From Streptomyces phaeolivaceus (GTDB lineage: Bacteria > Actinomycetota > Actinomycetes > Streptomycetales > Streptomycetaceae), in the NCBI RefSeq assembly GCF_009184865.1, contig NZ_CP045096.1:2542001-2606000 (forward strand): DNA of 64,000 nt. Reading direction: 5' to 3'. Each line of letters opens with the position of its first letter. Positions within the stretch are counted from its first letter, which is position 1. Below are positions 10,998 through 18,211 of this stretch, in pieces. The notes below the pieces were generated by a model. The model searched no databases and had not been told where the DNA came from. It was given only the letters and a program-made list of their open reading frames with translations. The translations under genes and the position numbers were made by a program.

Positions 10998-11330
10998 ATG
11001 GCAACCAAGAAGTACACCGTGACGCTTCCCGAGGAGCTCGCCGAGGCCATCCGGACCGAGGTCGGCCCCGGCGGCTTCAGCCGCTATGTCACGCAGGCCA
11101 TAGAGCGCCAGCGTGAGCGGGACCGCCTCAGTGAGGCAGTCGACTGGTGGGAGAAGGAATACGGCGAGGTCACCGAGGCGGAGATGACCGAGGCAGAGGC
11201 CGAGCGCCGGGAGATCGAGCGCAGGCACGCGGAACTCGCCCGTGCACCGCGCGCAGCCGACGAGGCACAGGAGCCGCTCCCCGAGGCGCAAACCGCTGAG
11301 TCGTCCGGCGCATCCCGGAAGGCCGCGTGA
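10998..11330 (+). CDS. Ribbon-helix-helix antitoxin (VapB/CopG-like)
   Basis: About 110 residues. The N-terminus KYTVTLPEELAEAIRTEVG followed by GFSRYVTQAIERQ is a classic ribbon-helix-helix: one beta strand, then two helices for DNA binding. A charged, Glu/Ala-rich C-terminal tail probably binds the toxin. I chose the ATG at 10998 because the promoter places the transcript start there; an in-frame ATG at 10986 overlaps the -10 box and is unlikely. The stop overlaps the start of the PIN gene (GTGA), the usual coupling of a type II toxin-antitoxin operon. The pair sits between pglX and pglY. It may autoregulate and could thereby influence the divergent pglY. Confidence 0.75.
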   Translation: MATKKYTVTLPEELAEAIRTEVGPGGFSRYVTQAIERQRERDRLSEAVDWWEKEYGEVTEAEMTEAEAERREIERRHAELARAPRAADEAQEPLPEAQTAESSGASRKAA

Positions 11331-11725
11331 ACGGCGCAGCGGCCTACCTGCTCGACAGCGAGGGCCTGTCCCAGTGGGTCCGAGGGGAGCGCCGCATGGG
11401 CATGCGCATCAGGGACGCCCTCAAGGCAGACATTCGAGTCATGACCACATCGATGACCTTGATCGAGGCCTACAACCCGACGCGCTATCTCCCGTCCTGG
11501 CAGTGGGCGCTCTCCCAGATCCGCGTTGAAGCGGTGACCAAGGAGATCGCCGACGAGGCGATCCGCCTCGTCAAGGAGACCGGCCTGCACGGCCACAAGT
11601 ACGCCATCGACGCGGCCCTCGCCGCTGTCGCCCTCCGGCAGCCCGGCCCGGTCACCGTGTTCACGTCGGACGAGGACGACATGCGCAAGCTGTGCGCCGA
11701 CCGCGTGGTCGTCGTGAAGCTCTGA
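11327..11725 (+). CDS. PIN-domain ribonuclease toxin (VapC-like)
   Basis: A 132-residue PIN-domain protein. The expected acidic residues are present: Asp10 in YLLDSE, Glu47 in TLIEAY, Asp95 in YAIDAAL and Asp115/Asp117 in FTSDEDDM. These would coordinate the metal for RNA cleavage, as known for VapC toxins. The GTG start at 11327 overlaps the antitoxin TGA. Length and spacing are those of an intact type II pair. Location inside the BREX locus suggests a role in stabilising the island or as a back-up abortive response, but this is inference. Confidence 0.8.
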   Translation: MNGAAAYLLDSEGLSQWVRGERRMGMRIRDALKADIRVMTTSMTLIEAYNPTRYLPSWQWALSQIRVEAVTKEIADEAIRLVKETGLHGHKYAIDAALAAVALRQPGPVTVFTSDEDDMRKLCADRVVVVKL

Positions 11726-11916
11726 GCCGAACACGGCCCGTCCCCCTTCGCGCTTCGCTTCTTTCGGTGTGTCCGCGCTCCCCCCTGACGCGAGGCCGGC
11801 CACCGGTCCAGATCGTAGGGGAGAATCCGGATATACGGACAGGTGGCGATAGCCGCGACCTGCCAATCCTACGGACGTCCGTACGCCGAGCGTCACCCGG
11901 CGAAGGCCGGCCCCGT

Positions 11917-12081
11917 GTGAGCGGCTGGACCGGGGAGTACACCCGCCCCGACGTCGAACGAACCGTCGCGCATGTGCATGATTTCCTTTTCGGCCAATAT
12001 CATTCCACCCCTGAGCGACATGGGACAAGGAGGAATCGATCCTCGCCATTACCCCCGCGAGCCGGATCTAACACATGGTGA
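11917..12081 (+). pseudogene. Remnant related to the small gene at 15934
   Basis: GTG at 11917 begins SGWTGEYTRPDVERTV, which resembles the start of the protein at 15934 (SDWTWEYNPDAEHVV), and the preceding base context (cgtGTGAG) is also alike. After about 15 residues the similarity is lost and the frame decays to a stop at 12081. The stretch from 11726 to 12139 otherwise shows no gene. It reads as a degraded copy of the module at 15587-16224. Confidence 0.35.
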
Positions 12082-12139
12082 GGCAGACGGGTTGCGCGCT
12101 ACAGTGAGGCATCCCAACCGATCGAGGGGGCGATGGTAA

Positions 12140-12410
12140 ATGGCCAGGCCATGGGAAGCGGATCCGGACACGAGCTTCAAACGCCGCCTGGGAAAAACAC
12201 CCCCAGGAACTCGGAAACACAACCGGAACGCCTGACTGCCCGGACATCTGGGAACTCACCAACGGCGACATCGCCGTCATCGGCCGGGACCTCACCCAGT
12301 CACTCGGCAGGAACCTGCCCGACGGGGTCTCGATCGGACCGGACGAACGCCTCGTGGTCATCCCCAGGAACATGCTCATCGCGGCGAAGCCGGATATCCC
12401 CAGTGTTTGA
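12140..12410 (+). pseudogene. Small DUF6879-partner gene with a 4-base insertion
   Basis: ATG at 12140 opens ARPWEADPDTSFKRRLGK and continues to RKHNRN, then hits a stop at 12233. The second half, CPDIWELTNGDIAVIGRDL, then VSIGPDERLVVIPRNM and KPDIPSV, continues in the next frame and stops at 12410, overlapping the DUF6879 start. Removing four bases (CCTG, about 12231-12234) restores one 88-codon frame exactly. Small proteins of this type commonly precede DUF6879 genes in Streptomyces and are linked with WhiJ-like regulators (from memory). Here it should be inactive unless the insertion is a sequencing error. Confidence 0.6.
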
Positions 12411-13044
12411 CTCCTTCCCGGGCGGCGCCTCCGAACGCCTGGACCGCCCGACGTACCACGCGGACTTGGGCCGGGTCTACAGCAGCGGGATCGGCTTCCT
12501 CAACAAGCTTGAGCGCGGCCAGCACTTCAAGGAGCGCGGCTTCCCGAGCTGGGAGGCCTTCGCCGACGGCGACTGGGAGAGGGCGCTGTCCCTGGCCGAC
12601 GACAGGCGCGAGGACTACACCCAGGAACTCCGCCAGGCATCGCGGCTGGGCGTCACGCACCGCCGCCTTCGCGTCGTGGAATTCCCGATCACGCCGTATG
12701 TGCAATGGGAGTTGTTCGTCCTGCGGGTGCGCGTGGACCTGGGCGACGACATCAAGGTTCTCGACGCTCGCGATATTTCGAGTATCGAGCGGACTCGCCT
12801 GGTTCCTGAAGAAGTGGTGATTCTCGGCGATGTGGCCATGTATGAGGTCGTTTACGACGAGGACGGAAATGCGGCCGGAGCCAACCGTTACGCCGACCGC
12901 TCACTGATCCGGGAAACGAACGCCGGATTCGATGCGCTTTATGAACGCGGCGAGGGATTTCACGATTTCTTCGACCGGGAGATCCTCAACCTGGCTCCGC
13001 CCCGGGTGTCCGGCGTCGCGACGGGCAGTCGCGGTTCACGGTGA
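12403..13044 (+). CDS. DUF6879 family protein
   Basis: GTG at 12403 overlaps the end of the preceding gene by eight bases and encodes 213 residues. Recognisable segments are FDSFPGGASERLDRPTYHAD, RGFPSWEAFADGDWERAL, RREDYTQELRQASRLGVTHR and RRLRVVEFPITPYVQWEL, which fit the DUF6879 family found in streptomycetes beside XRE/DUF397 genes. No transmembrane segment or known catalytic motif is visible. The function is unknown; the context suggests a regulatory partner of the WhiJ-type genes nearby. The last 15 residues look less conserved. Confidence 0.7.
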   Translation: MFDSFPGGASERLDRPTYHADLGRVYSSGIGFLNKLERGQHFKERGFPSWEAFADGDWERALSLADDRREDYTQELRQASRLGVTHRRLRVVEFPITPYVQWELFVLRVRVDLGDDIKVLDARDISSIERTRLVPEEVVILGDVAMYEVVYDEDGNAAGANRYADRSLIRETNAGFDALYERGEGFHDFFDREILNLAPPRVSGVATGSRGSR

Positions 13045-13163
13045 CCAGCGGGGCGGGATGACGAGCGAGCCCTCATGCCGACAGATCACCGCCCCCGGAG
13101 GCAATGACGAGCTCGCCCGCAGCATCAGCCACTCCTTCTGCAGCCATGAGAGCACTCGCGGCG

Positions 13164-14039
13164 TCAAGACTGCGGTTCTTCCAGCTTGACGGCAGTGGAG
13201 TCCGCGCTGTGCTGGTCAGCATGTGCTGTGGCGAAAGAGGCGTCGTCTTCAACGACGTCACCGTCCACGACTTCCCCATCCATCACTCGGTGCGTCGGCT
13301 CCGCCAGCGGCAGGCTGGCGAGGTGCTTCTTGAGCCTCTTGGCCATCGGTAGGTAGGTCGCGAGAGTGAGCGTGCCGGAGACAGCGGCCCCGATGAGGGG
13401 GATGGCCTTCGAGACGCTCTTCGCGAAGGACTGCTTTGTCATCTGGACGCCAAGGTAAGCCGCGACCTTTTTCACGATCGGGTAGATGACGCCCTTGGTG
13501 AGTGCCTTCTGAGGCAGCTTCTTGGCGACCTGCTCCGCCATCATCCCGGCGACCTTCCCCACAGCGGCGTTCGCCGTCTGGGTGCCGAACATCACGCCGA
13601 AGAACAGCGTGAGCACCCCCATGGTCGCGTCATCGACGTCATCGCCGTCGTCGGAGAACAGATCGGGCCAGCTGTAGAGGTACGCGAGCTTCTGCGCGAT
13701 ACGCACCATGTGGCCGAAGTACTGGGCCACGTCGGCGGGCACAGTGGCGGGAAGGGCGAGGATGCCGGGAATCCCGGCAGCTGCGGAGAGCGCGCTGACC
13801 TTGGCGGTTTCGAAGCGGATGGAGTCGTTGGCCACTTTGTCGAGAACCTCGACAGTGATGCCCGCCGCAGCGGGGGACTCTTCCACCGCTTTTCGGATGT
13901 CGTCCTCGGAGCAGTGGCGAGCCAGCGCACTTCGGAGGTACGCCTCCCTGTTGATACGCACACCCGGAAGCTTTGCTGCCGCCAGCAGCACCGCAGAGAA
14001 GCGCGACTCGGGGTTCTCGTTCACTTTGCCCGGTTTCAT
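13164..14039 (-). CDS. EcsC-like protein of unknown function
   Basis: A 291-residue protein. The centre (AAGIPGILALPATVPADVAQ, then AQKLAYLYSWPDLFSDD) and the Gly/Ala-rich amphipathic segments resemble EcsC-family proteins, but similarity is recognised only by eye. Two hydrophobic stretches (LTLFFGVMFG and AIPLIGAAVSGTLTLATYL) could associate with membrane. The acidic tail (DGEVVDGDVVEDD) is unusual. A TAGATT box at 14046-14051 (minus strand) ends seven bases before the ATG and no ribosome site is present, so translation is probably leaderless. It is transcribed toward the DUF6879 gene, convergently. Confidence 0.5.
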   Translation of the reverse strand: MKPGKVNENPESRFSAVLLAAAKLPGVRINREAYLRSALARHCSEDDIRKAVEESPAAAGITVEVLDKVANDSIRFETAKVSALSAAAGIPGILALPATVPADVAQYFGHMVRIAQKLAYLYSWPDLFSDDGDDVDDATMGVLTLFFGVMFGTQTANAAVGKVAGMMAEQVAKKLPQKALTKGVIYPIVKKVAAYLGVQMTKQSFAKSVSKAIPLIGAAVSGTLTLATYLPMAKRLKKHLASLPLAEPTHRVMDGEVVDGDVVEDDASFATAHADQHSADSTAVKLEEPQS

Positions 14040-14349
14040 GGCAGGAATCTACAGTAACTGCGCGCTCCAAGAGCCGTACTGTGTCAGCTCAGTTGGGGCC
14101 TCGTTGTGTCAGTGACGGTGGCGTGTGGGCGGGGTCCATCACGATGTCGATCGTCACCCGGAAAGGCGACCGCTGTTGCGAAACGGCCGTCTCCGGGCAG
14201 ACGTTGATCGCCGTGGCAGTCAGCGCCGACGCGGCACCCGGCGAGCAAGGCGACACGAGGGCTGCTGAAGGTGCTGCGGTGGCAGGTGATGCGCAGGGCC
14301 CTCGGCAAGCACATGCCCACCGGAAGGCCCTGCCATCGGGCCACCCCTG

Positions 14350-14904
14350 TCAGAGTGCCGCGAACTCGATGAACGCGGTCCACGCCGTGGGGTGCACGGC
14401 CAGTGCGGCGCGGGTTGTGTCTTTTGAGTCGCGGACGTGGACGCTGGCGGGGCGGGTGGCGACCTCGACGCATTCGCCGCCCTCCTCGCTGCTGTAGCTG
14501 CTCTTGTGCCACGCCAACTGGGCGACGAAACTGGCGAGCGGTGCCTCACGGCCGGACAAGATCTCCTGCCGAGCCAGGCGCGCACCGACTCGCTGCTCGA
14601 TCAGGTCGTCATCCATGGGTGGCCGCATCATCATGAAGATGGCCCGCGCATACTCCTCGGTCTGCAAGAGTCCGGGCACCGCCTGGTTCGCGTACACATG
14701 CGACTCGACCGCCTCTGCCTCCAACCGTGCCGCGTCCCGGAAGAACGCCGGATACTGCGCCCGAGCCACCTCCTCCTTGCTCGCGCTCAACACCCCACCC
14801 GCCTCCAGCACTTCATCAGCCCGGTCGATGAACTTCGGCGGTGGAATACGTCTGCCCTGCTCGAACGCCGCGATGGTCGAGGCCGAGTACCCGGTCAGCA
14901 GCAC
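14350..14904 (-). pseudogene. Decayed WhiJ-type regulator: truncated XRE/DUF5753 fused to DUF397
   Basis: This is a damaged copy of the genes at 16393-17423. It starts in mid HTH (LTGYSASTIAAFEQGRRIPP) with an improvised GTG. It matches the intact copy through DEVLEAGGVLSASKEEVARA, YPAFFRDAARLE and VPGLLQTEEYARA, then after ARQEILSGREAPLASFV jumps in frame into a DUF397 domain (WHKSSYSSEEGGECVEVATR, VHVRDSKDTTRAALAV). About 140 residues of DUF5753 and the separate DUF397 start are therefore missing. The result is an open frame of 184 codons that joins two partners normally made as separate proteins. The lost N-terminal half of the HTH argues against DNA binding. Confidence 0.65.
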
Positions 14905-14928
14905 CCCGCACCCGAACGCGAGTTCACC

Positions 14929-15021
14929 ATGCGCTTCACCTCAACCCCACGCGACACTGCGCGCCGCGAGCGCGGCGGCCTTCTCCGCGGCCGGAGCAGG
15001 GGGCAGCCCCGCGTGACGTGA
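14929..15021 (+). pseudogene. Remnant of the WhiJ-associated ATPase gene
   Basis: ATG at 14929 encodes MRFTSTPRD and then degenerates. The surrounding 40 bases are nearly identical to 17631-17675, the beginning of the intact ATPase gene. The fusion of this sequence to the truncated HTH gene shows that the intergenic region and most of the ATPase were deleted. Confidence 0.55.
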
Positions 15022-15135
15022 CTTCGCGCGGAGCTGCGCACGTCTGGATACCGCGTACTGAGGCCCGGGGCACCGTCACCGTTTTCACGTTCGGCATGAC
15101 ACCCTCACCCGTAGTACCGTTTCGATCCGTAGAAC

Positions 15136-15555
15136 ATGCCGTCACGAGAACCAGGGCCCAACATGCCGGCGACAGGAGAGACCGAACGCGCCCCCAACGT
15201 CGGGAAGGCCGTATGGGAGAGCGCGAGCGAACGCGCCAAGAGCGAGGGACTACCTCTCATCTGGGTCATGAGCCGAGCCCTCACCGACTACGCCGCCGGA
15301 ACCCTCACCCTGTCCCGCACCACCGCCAGCCCTGAGGCCGGACCACGCCGCGGCCGGACCGTCTTCGCAAGCGACACCGTATGGAACGAAGCAGACAAGC
15401 GTCGCATAAAGGAAAAAGTCCGTTCGATGTCCGCACTCTGCGAGATCCTTCTGGACGCCTACGCCCGAAGCGAGATCCACCCGTACGCCCGCATGGTCAC
15501 CACTGCCCAGCGTGACGAACTCAAACAGACCACACCCACCCCCGTAGCCGCCTGA
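15136..15555 (+). CDS. Hypothetical protein, possible antitoxin or DNA-binding partner
   Basis: Up to 139 residues from the ATG at 15136; a second ATG at 15163 is preceded by CAGGG and may be the real start. The sequence is hydrophilic (ASERAKSEGLPLIWVMSRAL, then VWNEADKRRIKEKVRSMSAL). It holds two similar halves: a short helix pair near the start and SMSALCEILLDAYARSEIHP later, which could be a ribbon-helix-helix-like or coiled region. I do not recognise a named family. It is followed 31 bp later by the DUF6247 gene and probably shares its transcript. Confidence 0.5.
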   Translation: MPSREPGPNMPATGETERAPNVGKAVWESASERAKSEGLPLIWVMSRALTDYAAGTLTLSRTTASPEAGPRRGRTVFASDTVWNEADKRRIKEKVRSMSALCEILLDAYARSEIHPYARMVTTAQRDELKQTTPTPVAA

Positions 15556-15586
15556 CGAACGTCGTCGCCGAAAAGGAACGCCGCTC

Positions 15587-15937
15587 ATGACCACGCTCAC
15601 CGACACACCGGCGGGTCCGCTCATCCCCATGCCGGACAGGAACCCCGCCGCCCTCCGTGTCGCCGTCGCCCGCCTCAGCCCCGAAGCCCTGCCCAAGTTC
15701 GACACCCACTGGGCCGAGGCCATGAACCAGGCCCGCGACGAGTTCAGCCTTCTGCCCGGCCGCCACTTCGTCGATCACTGGTGGGCATGGGTCGCCGTCC
15801 AGCGGTGGCCCGAACGAGCCACCCGCTTCCAGGCATGCGAACACATCGTCGCCACCAGCGACGACAAGGACGCCCGCCGCGCCGCCTCCGCCGAACTCGG
15901 CCGCATCCTCGCCGACGCGGAGGCCGACGCCGCGTGA
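15587..15937 (+). CDS. DUF6247 family protein
   Basis: A 116-residue protein. The core RLSPEALPKFDTHWAEAMNQ, ARDEFSLLPGRHFVDHWW and AWVAVQRWPERATRFQ fits DUF6247, small proteins common in streptomycetes and often followed by a toxin-like gene. A good ribosome site (AAAGGAAC) precedes ATG 15587. The stop overlaps the next start (GTGA). This coupling and the size suggest an antitoxin/toxin or regulator pair, but the biochemical role is unknown. Confidence 0.6.
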   Translation: MTTLTDTPAGPLIPMPDRNPAALRVAVARLSPEALPKFDTHWAEAMNQARDEFSLLPGRHFVDHWWAWVAVQRWPERATRFQACEHIVATSDDKDARRAASAELGRILADAEADAA

Positions 15938-16224
15938 GTGACTGGACCTGGGAGTACAACCCGGACGCCGAACACGTCGTCGGTGACCTCCCCGAGCCCC
16001 ACCGGCACGAAGTCGAAGACCTCGCCCGCCGCATCGCCGAAGCCGTCGGCGTCCGCCGCATCGGCCACCCCTTCGACATCCAGGAATCCGCTTCCGGCGT
16101 CAAGACCCACGCCGAAGGGCCCGTCATGATCTGGTATCAGGAGGACTACCGCGATGACGTCGTGCTGATCCTTCGCGTACAGCACTACCTGGCCCCCGCC
16201 GCCGACCCGGACGGCGAGAACTGA
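15934..16224 (+). CDS. Small protein coupled to DUF6247, possibly RelE/ParE-like
   Basis: GTG at 15934 overlaps the DUF6247 stop and gives 96 residues. HRHEVEDLARRIAEAVGVRR, GHPFDIQESASGVKTHAE and MIWYQEDYRDDVVLILRVQH have the order seen in RelE/ParE toxins: a helix, a GHP turn, then strands ending in an I/L-x-R-V-x-H strand. The similarity is weak and unverified. A decayed relative lies at 11917. Together with DUF6247 it may be a toxin-antitoxin module within the BREX cassette. Confidence 0.5.
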   Translation: MSDWTWEYNPDAEHVVGDLPEPHRHEVEDLARRIAEAVGVRRIGHPFDIQESASGVKTHAEGPVMIWYQEDYRDDVVLILRVQHYLAPAADPDGEN

Positions 16225-16392
16225 CGGGCTCGCACCACCACCAACGCCCTGCTCCGAGGCTGGAGCGGGGCGCCGACGTGTTACGGGCTACGCGCGGAAC
16301 TACCCGTCCATCACGCCACGGGTGAAGCCGCCCCGCACATCCGGGCTGATCACGAGGGCAGGACGGTCCCGCCCGCCGAGGGCCGGCCCCTG

Positions 16393-16596
16393 TCAGAGTG
16401 CCGCGAATTTGACGAACGCGGTCCACGCCGTGGGTTCTACGGCGAGTGCGGCGCGGGTTGTGTCCTTTGAGTCGCGGACGTGAACCCTGGCGGGGCGGGT
16501 GGCGACCTCGACGCATTCGCCGCCGGAGCCCGTGCTGTAACTGCTCTTGAACCAGGCCGACTGAGGTACCGGCTTTATGAGCTGTTGGGCGTTCAT
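16393..16596 (-). CDS. DUF397 protein (WhiJ-type partner)
   Basis: A 67-residue DUF397 protein with all the hallmarks: WFKSSYSTGSGGECVEVA, VHVRDSKDTTRAAL and the final TAWTAFVKFAAL. Its ATG overlaps the stop of the XRE/DUF5753 gene (ATGA). In Streptomyces, DUF397 proteins form partnerships with WhiJ-type XRE regulators encoded beside them and influence development; here the pair lies inside the BREX cassette. The protein is intact, unlike the first copy at 14350. Confidence 0.85.
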   Translation of the reverse strand: MNAQQLIKPVPQSAWFKSSYSTGSGGECVEVATRPARVHVRDSKDTTRAALAVEPTAWTAFVKFAAL

Positions 16597-17423
16597 CTCT
16601 CTCCAAGCAACTTCTCGATGAGGGCCAGCGACTCACCCGGAGTGAGTGCCTGGGCCCGAAGGATGCCGTACTGCTCCTCGATCTCCCGCACCTGCCTCCG
16701 CTCCGTGTAGAGACGGCTGTCCTTGTACGCCTCCACGTAGGCGATCCTCTGCCCTTCGTGTGTCTCGATCAAGGTGAAGGGCCCTTCCAACGCGGCGTGC
16801 TCGTCCCGCTCAATCGGCATCACCTGGATCTCCACGTTACGCCGGTGTCCGTGCAACAGAATCTGCTCCAACTGGCCCCGCATCACAGCCCGTCCACCAA
16901 GCGGACGCCGCAGAACGAACTCCTCGATGACGAAGCTGACGGTGGGCGACAGGGGCCGGGAAAAGATCTCCTGACGTGCCAGACGAGCCACGACCCTCTG
17001 ACTGATGGTCTCCTCGTCCAGCAGCGGACGCCACATGGAGAAGACCGCTCGCGCGTACTCCTCCGTCTGCAAGAGCCCCGGTACAGCCTTGGTCGCATAC
17101 ACATGCAGGGCTGCGGCCTTGGTCTCCAACCGTGCCGCGTCCCGGAAGAACGCCGGATACTGCGCCCGAGCCACCTCCTCCTTGCTCGCGCTCAACACCC
17201 CACCCGCCTCCAGCACTTCATCAGCCCCGTCGATGAACTTCGGCGGTGGAATACGTCTGCCCTGCTCGAACGCCGCGATGGTCGAGGCCGAGTACCCGGT
17301 CAGCGCCCCGAGCCTCGCGCGATCCATCCCCGCCCGCTCCCGGAACAGCTTCAACTGCCGCCCGAACACACACAACATGCCCGACCCGACCTCGTACTCC
17401 GGCTGCTGAACCTCGTCGTCCAC
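16593..17423 (-). CDS. XRE-family regulator with DUF5753 domain (WhiJ-like)
   Basis: I chose GTG 17423 because GGGAGGAG lies seven bases upstream; 276 residues result. An N-terminal XRE helix-turn-helix (GRQLKLFRERAGMDRARLGA, LTGYSASTIAAFEQGRR) is followed by the DUF5753 ligand-like domain: VPGLLQTEEYARAVF, VSFVIEEFVLRRPLGGRAVM and IEIQ-type strand VEIQVMPIERDEHAALEGPF. The family is known as WhiJ-like developmental regulators. The gene is divergent from the ATPase gene (174 bp gap) and overlaps its DUF397 partner, so the three form a standard set. A decayed duplicate is at 14350-15021. Confidence 0.88.
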   Translation of the reverse strand: MDDEVQQPEYEVGSGMLCVFGRQLKLFRERAGMDRARLGALTGYSASTIAAFEQGRRIPPPKFIDGADEVLEAGGVLSASKEEVARAQYPAFFRDAARLETKAAALHVYATKAVPGLLQTEEYARAVFSMWRPLLDEETISQRVVARLARQEIFSRPLSPTVSFVIEEFVLRRPLGGRAVMRGQLEQILLHGHRRNVEIQVMPIERDEHAALEGPFTLIETHEGQRIAYVEAYKDSRLYTERRQVREIEEQYGILRAQALTPGESLALIEKLLGER

Positions 17424-17596
17424 GCCGCGACTCCTCCCGTACGACCACCACAGCCACCGAACCCGACCCAACACGCGGCGTCGGAAACCGGTCACGCCCC
17501 GCGCCGCACACAAGCACACGGCGCACGCGTACAGTCCGCACCCGTCAGCGCATCGCTCCTGGTCAACGCTACGCAGAGTCCGCGACCGTTGACCCC

Positions 17597-18211
17597 ATGA
17601 AGTCAGCAACTCCCCCGAACGGGCATATGCCACAGCACCCCGCACCCGAACGCGAGTTCACCATGCGCCTCACCTCGACCCCACGCGGCGCCCGCCTCGC
17701 CCGCCGACTCGTCTCTCACCGCCTGAACGACTGGGGCCACCCCTACACGACCCCGGCCAACGAGACGCTCACCCTCATCGCAGCGGAACTCACCGCCAAC
17801 GCCGTACGCCACGGCCACGTCCCCGGCCGCGACTTCCGCCTCCAACTCACCCTGGCCGAGGGCACCTTCCGCGTCGAGGTGACCGACACCCGAGCCGAGA
17901 GCCAGCCCCCGTCCACTCCTCCGACCCCTGACTCCGCATCCGAGTCCGGCCGCGGCATGTTCCTCGTCGCCGCCCTCGCGGACGACTGGGGCGTCACGCC
18001 TCGCCCGGCCGCCCCCGGCAAGACCGTATGGGCCGAGCTGCGCCTACAGACCGAAGGCCACCCGCGCATGCGCCAGGTGGCCCCTCGTCAGGCAGACTCG
18101 GCATCGGCGTACAGGCACGACACCGAGTCGTTTCCGGCTACTTCTTCGCGGCGGCGCGACGACCCCGGGTTGCGGCCGGGGGCTGCCAGTTACGGAGATC
18201 GTCGTCGGTGA
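17597..18211 (+). CDS. ATP-binding (HATPase_c_2, anti-sigma-like) regulator with an altered tail
   Basis: ATG at 17597 gives 204 residues. The GHKL/RsbW-type ATPase fold is seen in LIAAELTANAVRHGHVPGRD (N-box Glu/Asn) and SGRGMFLVAALADDWGV (G2 box). Such small ATPases are usual neighbours of WhiJ/DUF397 pairs. The conserved domain ends at GKTVWAELRL near residue 150. The last about 50 residues (from about 18060) are low-complexity, and the frame runs 74 bp into the opposite-strand 3-prime end of pglX. The native stop was probably lost where this cassette joined pglX. Confidence 0.75.
   Translation: MKSATPPNGHMPQHPAPEREFTMRLTSTPRGARLARRLVSHRLNDWGHPYTTPANETLTLIAAELTANAVRHGHVPGRDFRLQLTLAEGTFRVEVTDTRAESQPPSTPPTPDSASESGRGMFLVAALADDWGVTPRPAAPGKTVWAELRLQTEGHPRMRQVAPRQADSASAYRHDTESFPATSSRRRDDPGLRPGAASYGDRRR

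Noticed and set aside
832..11330. Long plus-strand open frames (up to 822 codons) opposite brxD, pglZ and pglY
   Set aside because: They mirror the minus-strand genes, have Arg/Gly/Val-rich compositions typical of antisense GC3 frames, and lack ribosome sites and recognisable domains. Only the last part (10998-11330) is a real gene.
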